A DNA stretch of 64,000 nucleotides from NP936 sp002726085 (GTDB lineage Bacteria > Acidobacteriota > Vicinamibacteria > Vicinamibacterales > UBA8438): contig DASCQF010000038.1 in assembly GCA_036012905.1 (NCBI GenBank), positions 62,001 to 126,000 on the forward strand. The letters are read 5' to 3'. A program made the translations under genes and the position numbers. Below are positions 57,232 through 64,000 of this stretch, piece by piece. Every line of letters begins with the position of its first letter. Position 1 is the stretch's first letter. The notes beneath the pieces are model-generated. The model searched no databases, had not been told where the DNA came from, and worked only from the letters and a program-made list of their open reading frames with translations.

Positions 57232-58884
57232 CTAGATCGTGATCACCCAGTGATGGCTCGCGTCCAAAGTGGGATCGGTCACGAGTCGGTCGATCAGGGC
57301 CGGGCCGTATCGGTTCAGGAAATAGACGGCGCCAACTGCCCGTTCTTGAGGGTTTCCTTGCGGGAAGATCTGCGACTGCGCCCGCGCGAACTGCCGCCGC
57401 AAGGTCTGGTCTCGTCGCTTGGCCGCCTGCACCACCTTGTTCTGGAGGTTTCGCAGGTCGCGTTCCATGCGCCCAAGCGTCGATTCGGCCGCGCCGCCGA
57501 GCGTCGGGTCCACGGTGGCAACGGCCGCTGTCAGCGACCCCATCCGGTCCCGAATGGTGTCCTCGGCTGCTCGCATCGCCTTGTCCACGCTCTCGGGCAA
57601 CTGGTCTCCGAGCAATCGGTTCAGCTCCGATTCATCCTGTGGGTGGAGCATCTCCATCGCGATGTTGTTTCGACGCAGGAACTTGATGACGGCGGCGTCG
57701 ACCAGCGTGGCGCTGAGGCGCGGGGCGACCAGCGGCATCGGTACGCCGAAGTGCGTGTAGACCTGCTTGAGTTGCGCCAGGTAGGCGAGCTCGTTTGGTC
57801 CGGCGACATAGCACACGGTCGGAAACAGCCGGTCTTGCACGATGGGGCGGAGCAGCACATTTGGACCAAGACAGGCGACATCGTCGCGAAGCCGAGTCAG
57901 CAGCCGTGTCCGGTCGATTGGCTCATCCCCGACCCGGAGCCTGTCACCATCCTGCCGGATGGCGTGGCGCGTTCCCTCGAGCAGAAACAGGGCCACCGAG
58001 TCGGGCAGGGGCTCTACTTGTGCGTGAAAACCCGCGTCGCACAGTTGCTCGCCCGCAACCCGCGCGAGTGACGTGGTCGTGCCCGCGCTTGCGATCTCGC
58101 GTTCGAACAGTGCCGAGGCCAGTGGTTTGGCCGCCGGGTCCGAGGCGTCGAAGACGACCAGGCCGAGATCGCCGAGCAGCTGTTCAATCCAGACCGCGAA
58201 TGCTTCGACCAGGCCACGTCCGTCCGCGTAAGCGTGACGAAGCCCGGCCATCAGATCCGGAGTAAAGTCGGTTTCAGGCAACGCAGCCGCCAGGCCGTCA
58301 ACGGCGGTGGCGACCTCGTCGCCGAGTCGGACGCTCGCCGCCGGCGTACCGGGCGCGGTCGCCGGTATCGCCAGCGACACGGTTTTGAGCTGGAGGTCTG
58401 CATCGAGGATGCCACAACTGCGGATTTCATCGAGGTCGTGGTCCTCGGCATCCACCCAGAATACGGCGACCGCCGGCACCCCGTGGGCCTGCTCGACCTG
58501 TCGGGCCAGGCGGATGGCCGAGATCGCCTTGAGCAGCGTGTAGAGAGGCCCACCGAAAAGTCCAGCCTGTTGCCCCGTCACGACGGCGACAGCGCGCGGG
58601 TCGTCCAGGCGTCCGGTCGCTTCAAACGCCACGGTCGGGGCGCCGCGTGCCTGCTGCTGCGCCCGGAGGAGCGTCGTAACCGCTCCGTCGATTGCCGGCG
58701 AGCGCTCCCGAGCGGCAATGGCGTGCTGCCAGGCGGACCGGTCAGTGGGATTGCCGGCGAAAAACGGCTCGAGCGCTGCAAAATTGGCCGTGTACTCCGT
58801 GGCCAGTCGCCTCATGCCGGGAAATCGCCGGAGGTCGACTGCAACGGATTCGGGAAAGGTGATGTCAGAGCGATCCGCAGACAC
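57232..58884 (-). CDS. bshC: Putative cysteine ligase BshC
   Basis: Predicted last step of bacillithiol synthesis, adding Cys to GlcN-malate. I start at GTG 58884, giving 550 residues, close to family size; a frame extending 280 codons further upstream is antisense to the kinase-PEGA gene and has no family content. Motifs: AVVTGQQAGLFGGPLYTLLK (residues about 95-114), AVAVFWVDAEDHDLDEIRSC, VLLRPIVQDRLFPTVCYVAG and GPNELAYLAQLKQVYTHFGV. The C-terminal coiled coil is present. BshA and BshB are not in the window. Confidence 0.9.
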   Translation of the reverse strand: MSADRSDITFPESVAVDLRRFPGMRRLATEYTANFAALEPFFAGNPTDRSAWQHAIAARERSPAIDGAVTTLLRAQQQARGAPTVAFEATGRLDDPRAVAVVTGQQAGLFGGPLYTLLKAISAIRLARQVEQAHGVPAVAVFWVDAEDHDLDEIRSCGILDADLQLKTVSLAIPATAPGTPAASVRLGDEVATAVDGLAAALPETDFTPDLMAGLRHAYADGRGLVEAFAVWIEQLLGDLGLVVFDASDPAAKPLASALFEREIASAGTTTSLARVAGEQLCDAGFHAQVEPLPDSVALFLLEGTRHAIRQDGDRLRVGDEPIDRTRLLTRLRDDVACLGPNVLLRPIVQDRLFPTVCYVAGPNELAYLAQLKQVYTHFGVPMPLVAPRLSATLVDAAVIKFLRRNNIAMEMLHPQDESELNRLLGDQLPESVDKAMRAAEDTIRDRMGSLTAAVATVDPTLGGAAESTLGRMERDLRNLQNKVVQAAKRRDQTLRRQFARAQSQIFPQGNPQERAVGAVYFLNRYGPALIDRLVTDPTLDASHHWVITI

Positions 58885-59034
58885 AGGGCCACAACTGTCG
58901 CAGAGGGTGTCTGGGAGTGTCAAGGTTGTGCCAACCGACCGTGGCCAGGGTCGTGGACGGGGGAGGCGCTGACAGGCCGGAAGCCCTCGATCCGTTCTAT
59001 CGTGTTGAAAAATAGTGCACTTCCGTGTTATTTT

Positions 59035-61797
59035 ATGAACCCAATTGGAGGTACCGCCCCCCTGACTTACGACGATTCGAGTGCGTCCACACCTCCCGGT
59101 GCATTTGGTCCCTATAGGGTGATGCACCAGATCGGGGCGGGCGTCCTCGGACCGGTCTTCCGGACCTACGATCCGGATGGCGATCGGCTGGTGGCGGTCA
59201 AGGCCTTTCACCTCGACATTACCCCCGAACAGGCCGGGACACTTGCCTCCGCTCTGAACGAAATCGTGCAGGGCGGGTTGTCGCATCCGTCCATCGTGAC
59301 GCCGGTCGGTGCCGGGCTCTCCGACGGCGTGCCCTACCTCGCGCTCGAGTATGCGGCTGCCGAGTCGTTGGATGTGGCCATTCGCCACTACGCGCCGGCG
59401 GCGCCAGACGCGGCGCTGCCGTTTGCCGTGCAACTGGCGGAGGCACTGGATACGGCGCATGCGCGGGGCCTGTTCCACGGTGCGCTGCATCTGCGCGACA
59501 TCTTCGTGTCGCCCGAGCTCGCGCGTGTCAACGGTCTGGGCGTAGTCTCGGCGCTCGAACGAATTGGGCTGCGAGGACCGCTGCGGCGGCCCTTCACGGC
59601 CCCGGAACAGATAGCGAGCGCCGATTGGGGGAGCGCTGCCGATCGTTTCGCACTGGCGGCGATCGCCTACGAACTGCTGACGGGGAAGCGGGCGACCGGC
59701 CTTGGCGAACAGGATGCCGACCACCTTCTTGCCCGTGTGCCTGGCGTGCGCGATGCGCGCCGCGTGACACGGCTCTTCGTCGCCGCGCTGGCCGACCAGC
59801 CCGAAGCGCGGCCTGGGTCGGCACGGCTGTTCGTCGATGAGCTCGCAGATGCGGTTGACTGGACTGGGGCCGGTGCGGTTCGGCAGGTCCTGGTCGGAAG
59901 TGACGGTGACGCGGGCGACCCGGGGCGCAAGGCTACGGACGATGGTCCCGTGTTCGCCGTCGAGGGTGTCTCGGAAGGCCTGTCTGCGGGTGCCGAGACG
60001 ACCGGAACCGAGGGGGCGGCTCTACCAATGGCGAGAAAAAGAAGACCCGAGAGCACGTCGGAACCGACGTTCGACTGGACCGAGCGGACCCTCGATCGCG
60101 GTGATCCCGAGGAGCTCCGCGAACCCAAGGCTTATCAGCCACGTCCGCCCGGCGCAGCAGCGGAAGTCGCGCGGTCCGTGGACAAGGACGCCAAACGTGG
60201 CGCCGTTCCCGATTTCGAGCGTATCGACACCGTGCTCGAGGACACGCCCGGCGTCGATGACGGTGTCGACCTCGACGACACATTCCACGTCGACGGAAAC
60301 GACGACACGGAGCAGGTGCGTATGCCCGCAGCCGAGTCGCCGCCCGACCAACCGGTGCTGGATCCCGACGCGCTCACCGTTCACGCCGACCGGTCGTCGT
60401 TGACGGAGTCTGGCGCGTCGCGGCCTGACGCTGGAGGCGAGACCGAGCGCCACGACAGCCCGGAGCCGACCGTGAACGATGGCGATGATGGGGAACAGGA
60501 AGATGACGAAGTCGATCTCAGTGTCGTCCAGTCCCGGTACGGGCAGGTGGAGCTGGTAGACCTCGGCTCGGAGTCGGCGAGCGATGACCCAGACAGCCAG
60601 GCGGCGGGTGTCTATGAGGCGATTACGCTCACCGATTTGCAGGAGCGGCTGGGCGACACCGACGGTCTCCCAGAGGAGGACTCGGACGAGGTGGCGGACG
60701 AGCGAGGCATTCTGACGGCCCGCCGAGACCCACAGGACGAACAGGTCGATGGGGCGGACCATCCCGACGATCGGTCACTGGTGGCGGAGTCTGACGACGG
60801 CGCGGATGACGCCGAAGACGATGACCCGTATGGAAACGACGATGACGATCTCCATGCAGGGGTCATCGCCTCTGGTGTGGCCGATCATGCCGGACACTTG
60901 CCGGCGGTGCCGGTGGCACTGATTGCTGCGGTCATCACGGTCGCCGCCTTCGCGGTCGGTTTCCGCTGGATGGCCGGCGAACCTGGTGCAACGGACGATC
61001 CGACAGTGGCCGAGGCGGTGGTGGCGGACACCGGTGCTGACGCCGTCGGGGCGGACGTGCCGGCTGAGCCGGCGGCGCCATCGAGTCGGGAGTCCAGCGA
61101 GGCCTCCGTGGCCGGCTCGACGGTGGCCGAGCCGCCGGTCGACGCTCCGGTGGAGACGCCGCGGCCACCGGCGCCTGTCACTGAAACAGTGGAATCGGCG
61201 GCGTCTGCGCCAGAGGAGTTCGTGGCGGCGGCGCTCCCGTCGGAGGAGCCTGCGAGCCCGCCGCCACCGGCCCCGGTCCTTGCAACCGAAGCGACGGTCG
61301 CACCGATCGTGTCGGATTCAGAGCCGGCGCCGACGAGAGCCGATGGGCGACTGCTGGTGCGGTCGACGTATCCGGGTGTGCTCGTGGTCGTCAATGGTGA
61401 AGCGCGCGGTACCACGCCGCTGGCGCTGGCTGACTTGTCTTACGGGGCCTACGACGTCCGGCTCTCACGCGAGGGCTTCGAGGCACAGGAACGCCGGCTG
61501 GTGATCTCGGAAGACGAGCCTATTGCCGCCATAAGGGGAGACCTCTCACGTGTGGCCGAGACGCGAACCGCCTCGCTTGGGGTAGGATCTCTGTTCGTCG
61601 ACACCCGGCCACGTGGCGTGGAGGTGTGGCTCGACCGCCGGCTGGTAGGCGACACCCCGATGCTGATACCCGACGTCTCCGCGGGCGCCCACGAGGTCGA
61701 GTTCAGATACGACGGCTATCGCGACTGGGCGACCACCGTGCAGGTGGGTCCCTCCGTGCAGGCTCGCGTGACCGCGTCACTCGACCACGTCCCCTGA
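59035..61797 (+). CDS. Membrane pseudokinase with C-terminal PEGA domains
   Basis: 920 residues from ATG 59035. Residues about 24-290 have a kinase fold: YRVMHQIGAGVLGPVFRTYD, a VAVK lysine (K56). But the HRD is HGA (148-150, GLFHGALHLRDIFVS) and the DFG position reads GLG (167-169), so catalysis is unlikely. Then a 300-residue Asp/Glu-rich linker, a membrane helix (about 621-642, VPVALIAAVITVAAFAVGF), a Pro/Ala/Glu-rich stretch, and two PEGA repeats (about 767-825 with GRLLVRSTYPGVLVVVNGEA, and 840-910 with VDTRPRGVEVWLDRRLVGDT). It probably senses something outside the membrane and signals by binding. carA overlaps its stop (TGATG). Confidence 0.85.
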   Translation: MNPIGGTAPLTYDDSSASTPPGAFGPYRVMHQIGAGVLGPVFRTYDPDGDRLVAVKAFHLDITPEQAGTLASALNEIVQGGLSHPSIVTPVGAGLSDGVPYLALEYAAAESLDVAIRHYAPAAPDAALPFAVQLAEALDTAHARGLFHGALHLRDIFVSPELARVNGLGVVSALERIGLRGPLRRPFTAPEQIASADWGSAADRFALAAIAYELLTGKRATGLGEQDADHLLARVPGVRDARRVTRLFVAALADQPEARPGSARLFVDELADAVDWTGAGAVRQVLVGSDGDAGDPGRKATDDGPVFAVEGVSEGLSAGAETTGTEGAALPMARKRRPESTSEPTFDWTERTLDRGDPEELREPKAYQPRPPGAAAEVARSVDKDAKRGAVPDFERIDTVLEDTPGVDDGVDLDDTFHVDGNDDTEQVRMPAAESPPDQPVLDPDALTVHADRSSLTESGASRPDAGGETERHDSPEPTVNDGDDGEQEDDEVDLSVVQSRYGQVELVDLGSESASDDPDSQAAGVYEAITLTDLQERLGDTDGLPEEDSDEVADERGILTARRDPQDEQVDGADHPDDRSLVAESDDGADDAEDDDPYGNDDDDLHAGVIASGVADHAGHLPAVPVALIAAVITVAAFAVGFRWMAGEPGATDDPTVAEAVVADTGADAVGADVPAEPAAPSSRESSEASVAGSTVAEPPVDAPVETPRPPAPVTETVESAASAPEEFVAAALPSEEPASPPPPAPVLATEATVAPIVSDSEPAPTRADGRLLVRSTYPGVLVVVNGEARGTTPLALADLSYGAYDVRLSREGFEAQERRLVISEDEPIAAIRGDLSRVAETRTASLGVGSLFVDTRPRGVEVWLDRRLVGDTPMLIPDVSAGAHEVEFRYDGYRDWATTVQVGPSVQARVTASLDHVP

Positions 61798-62954
61798 TGA
61801 ACGCCGTCCTCGCTCTCGAAAACGGAAACTGGTATTGCGGTACGGCGGCCGGTGCGACCGGTGTCGCGCGGGGCGAGGTCGTCTTCAATACCAGCATGAC
61901 CGGCTATCAGGAGGTCCTGACCGACCCCTCCTACGCGGGACAGATCGTCACCATGACCTGTCCCCAGATCGGGAACTACGGTGTGGCCGCCGAGGACACG
62001 GAGTCGCGCGGTCCGCAGGTCGCGGGGTTCGTCGTCCGCGAGGCCTCTTCGATTGCCAGCAACTGGCGGTCGAACGGGACGCTGCGCGACTATCTGACCG
62101 AGCATGGCGTGGTGGCAATCACCGGTGTCGACACCCGGGCGCTGACCCGCGTCTTGCGGACAGCCGGGGTGATGCGCGGCCTCATCGGTACCGGTCATGT
62201 CGACCCGGAGGCGCTCGTTGCCGAGGCGCAGCAGGTAACGCCGATGGAGGGCAACGACCTCGTCCGCACCGTCAGCTGTATCGAGCCGTTCGATTGGCCC
62301 CCGCCGGGCCAGGGCGTCGCTCAGGGTGATGATGGGCTCGAACCGGCAGAGTTCCGGTTGGCGCCGCCACGGCGCACGGGCCGGGCGTTCCGCATTGCAG
62401 CGTATGACTTTGGGCTGAAGCGGAATATCCTCCGCCGGCTGGCGGCTCACGGCTGCCAGATACGGGTCTTTCCCGCCGCGGCCCCGGCGAGCGACTTGCT
62501 GGCGATGGAGCCGGACGGCGTCTTTCTCAGCAACGGGCCCGGGGACCCAGCGCCGCTCGACTACGCCGTGGCCAACGCGAAGAGCCTGCTGGAGTCCGAT
62601 GTGCCGCTGTTCGGCATCTGTCTGGGTCATCAGGTGCTCGCGCTGGCCATGGGTGGCACCACCTACAAGCTCAAGTTCGGGCATCGGGGTGGAAATCATC
62701 CGGTCAAGCAGCTCTCCACCGGGCAGGTCGAGATCACGAGTCAGAACCACGGCTTCGCCGTCGACCCGGAGGCGCTCCCTGACGAGGTCGAGGTCACCCA
62801 TCTGAATCTCTACGACGGAACGGTCGAAGGGTTGCGACATACGCGTCATCCTGCCTTCTGCGTCCAGTATCATCCCGAGGCTTCGCCCGGGCCGCACGAC
62901 GCCGATTACCTGTTCTCCCGTTTTCTCGAGGAGATGGAGCGTCGAGCCGGTTAG
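61797..62954 (+). CDS. carA: Carbamoyl-phosphate synthase small subunit
   Basis: Glutaminase subunit supplying ammonia for carbamoyl phosphate (arginine and pyrimidine synthesis). ATG 61797 overlaps the previous stop by one base; 385 residues. N-terminal domain: GEVVFNTSMTGYQEVLTDPS and TGVDTRALTRVLRTAGVMRG. Class I glutaminase: VFLSNGPGDPAPLDYAV, catalytic Cys in FGICLGHQVLALAMGGTTYK, and the histidine in PAFCVQYHPEASPGPHDADY. carB follows after 14 bp. Confidence 0.97.
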   Translation: MNAVLALENGNWYCGTAAGATGVARGEVVFNTSMTGYQEVLTDPSYAGQIVTMTCPQIGNYGVAAEDTESRGPQVAGFVVREASSIASNWRSNGTLRDYLTEHGVVAITGVDTRALTRVLRTAGVMRGLIGTGHVDPEALVAEAQQVTPMEGNDLVRTVSCIEPFDWPPPGQGVAQGDDGLEPAEFRLAPPRRTGRAFRIAAYDFGLKRNILRRLAAHGCQIRVFPAAAPASDLLAMEPDGVFLSNGPGDPAPLDYAVANAKSLLESDVPLFGICLGHQVLALAMGGTTYKLKFGHRGGNHPVKQLSTGQVEITSQNHGFAVDPEALPDEVEVTHLNLYDGTVEGLRHTRHPAFCVQYHPEASPGPHDADYLFSRFLEEMERRAG

Positions 62955-62968
62955 GCCACGAAGTCCTC

Positions 62969-64000
62969 ATGCCACGCCGCACGGACATCAAACGGATTCT
63001 GGTCGTCGGCTCCGGCCCGATCGTCATCGGACAGGCCTGCGAGTTCGATTATTCGGGCACCCAGGCGTGTAAGGCGTTGCGCGCCGAAGGGCTCGAAGTG
63101 GTGCTGGTGAACTCGAACCCGGCGACCATCATGACCGACCCCGAAGTGGCGGATCGGACCTATGTCGAGCCGCTGACTTGGGAGGTGGTCCGGTCGGTGA
63201 TCGAGCGCGAGCGTCCCGACGCCTTGTTGCCGACCGTCGGCGGCCAGACGGCGCTGAATTTGGCGGTGGAGCTCGACGCCCATGGGGTGCTCGAGGAGTT
63301 CGGCGTGTCGCTGATCGGCGCCTCGATCGACGCCATCATGGTGGCCGAGGATCGGTCGAAGTTTCATGAAGCGATGCAGTCGATCGACATCGATGTCCCG
63401 GCCAGCGCGTATGCGAAGTCGGTCGACGAGGCGTTGAGCGTCGTCGAGCGCCTCGGGTTCCCCTCGATCATCCGGCCGTCGTTCACGCTCGGCGGGGTAG
63501 GGGGCGGTATCGCCTACAACATCGAAGAGTTCCGGGAGGTCGTCACCCGCGGGATCGACCTGAGTCCGGTGCACGAGATCCTGATCGAGGAATCGGTCAT
63601 CGGGTGGAAGGAGTTCGAGCTCGAGGTGATGCGCGACGTCGCCGACAACTTCGTCGTCGTTTGTTCGATCGAGAACATCGACCCGATGGGCGTCCACACC
63701 GGTGACAGCATCACCGTGGCGCCGGCCTTGACGCTCACCGACAAGGAGTATCAGCGGATGCGCGACGCCGCCCGGCGCATCATCCGCCGGGTGGGCGTTG
63801 AGACGGGCGGGTCGAATATCCAGTTCGCCGTCGATCCGGCCGATGGTCGGATGGTGGCGATCGAGATGAATCCTCGCGTGTCGCGGTCCTCCGCCCTCGC
63901 CTCCAAGGCGACGGGGTTTCCAATCGCCAAGATTGCCGCGAAGCTGGCGCTCGGCTACCGGCTCGACGAGATTCCCAACGACATCACTCGGCTCACCCCC
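62969..64000 (+). CDS. carB: Carbamoyl-phosphate synthase large subunit, N-terminal part
   Basis: Makes carbamoyl phosphate from ammonia, bicarbonate and ATP. The window ends in frame after 344 codons, so about two thirds is missing. Visible are the pre-ATP-grasp domain (RILVVGSGPIVIGQACEFDY, VVLVNSNPATIMTDPEVADR, LPTVGGQTALNLAVELDAHG) and much of the first ATP-grasp domain (IIRPSFTLGGVGGGIAYNIE, LIEESVIGWKEFELEVMRD, ENIDPMGVHTGDSITVAPAL and IEMNPRVSRSSALASKATGF). Confidence 0.97.
   Translation, partial: MPRRTDIKRILVVGSGPIVIGQACEFDYSGTQACKALRAEGLEVVLVNSNPATIMTDPEVADRTYVEPLTWEVVRSVIERERPDALLPTVGGQTALNLAVELDAHGVLEEFGVSLIGASIDAIMVAEDRSKFHEAMQSIDIDVPASAYAKSVDEALSVVERLGFPSIIRPSFTLGGVGGGIAYNIEEFREVVTRGIDLSPVHEILIEESVIGWKEFELEVMRDVADNFVVVCSIENIDPMGVHTGDSITVAPALTLTDKEYQRMRDAARRIIRRVGVETGGSNIQFAVDPADGRMVAIEMNPRVSRSSALASKATGFPIAKIAAKLALGYRLDEIPNDITRLTP

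Noticed and set aside
58234..59034. 267-codon N-terminal extension of the pseudokinase gene
   Set aside because: It is antisense to bshC; the kinase fold begins just after ATG 59035.
58885..59724. 280-codon N-terminal extension of bshC on the minus strand
   Set aside because: It is antisense to the kinase domain of the plus-strand gene and shows no BshC content; size without it fits the family.

Overview
The window is a dense, GC-rich bacterial chromosome segment of about 60 protein genes with no rRNA, tRNA, CRISPR array or recognisable transposase. The content points to a diderm (BamA, OmpH/Skp, LolCD, LptE, LpxA/LpxI, TonB) that makes menaquinone by the futalosine route, carries a BshC-type bacillithiol enzyme, and has Ser/Thr-kinase and PEGA-domain proteins. 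This combination and the gene order suggest an Acidobacteriota bacterium, most likely class Vicinamibacteria. That placement is inferred from gene content only.

Layout. 1-4.6 kb: end of ribH, nusB, lysS, and the lipoprotein-release ABC pair lolC/lolD. 4.7-13.9 kb: clpC, then an outer-membrane/lipid A block of bamA, ompH, a fused fabZ-lpxA, lpxI and a Gfo/Idh/MocA oxidoreductase. 14.0-21.3 kb: a menaquinone block with a degenerate MqnE-like protein lacking the radical-SAM cysteines, mqnA, mqnC, a 256-bp tandem repeat, an aminofutalosine deaminase-like amidohydrolase, a UbiA-type prenyltransferase, ubiX and menG/ubiE. 21.5-24.8 kb: tonB-like gene, a tiny membrane ORF, miaA, dgt. 24.9-33.5 kb: DUF177, rpmF, plsX, fabD, fabG, acpP, fabF, then etfB, etfA and ETF-quinone oxidoreductase. 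33.6-39.8 kb: DUF374 acyltransferase, HDAC-like deacetylase, leuS, lptE, holA. From 39.8 kb most genes are on the minus strand: rpsT, an S4-domain gene, a lytic transglycosylase, alaS, recX, pilT, ilvE, a Ser/Thr kinase, (rsmE on plus), prmA, dnaJ, grpE, hrcA, xdhC-like, a PpiC lipoprotein, a class A PBP and bshC. The window ends on plus with a pseudokinase-TM-PEGA protein, carA and the start of carB.

The blocks fit together: lipid A acylation, OMP assembly, lipoprotein release and LPS transport form an envelope programme; plsX/fab/acpP supply acyl chains; ETF and ETF-QO pass electrons to the quinone pool whose synthesis is encoded nearby.

The least ordinary layer is between the genes. Four families of short repeats recur: (i) purine-rich CAGGAG/GAAGTCAG runs, several capped by a GAAGCC-GGCTTC hairpin; (ii) AAAGCCC/CGTAGCC microsatellite-like tracts; (iii) a 52-65 bp imperfect palindrome bounded by CTAG-YGAYGC-like ends, twice joined to a GC hairpin; (iv) a 256-bp tandem repeat whose 36-bp core reappears in a 120-bp element with perfect 21-bp terminal inverted repeats. 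Some copies supply stop codons or C-terminal tails of essential genes. I found no complete new defence or mobile system. The best candidates for undescribed biology are these repeat families, the fabZ-lpxA fusion, the MqnE-like pseudoenzyme and the pseudokinase-PEGA protein.
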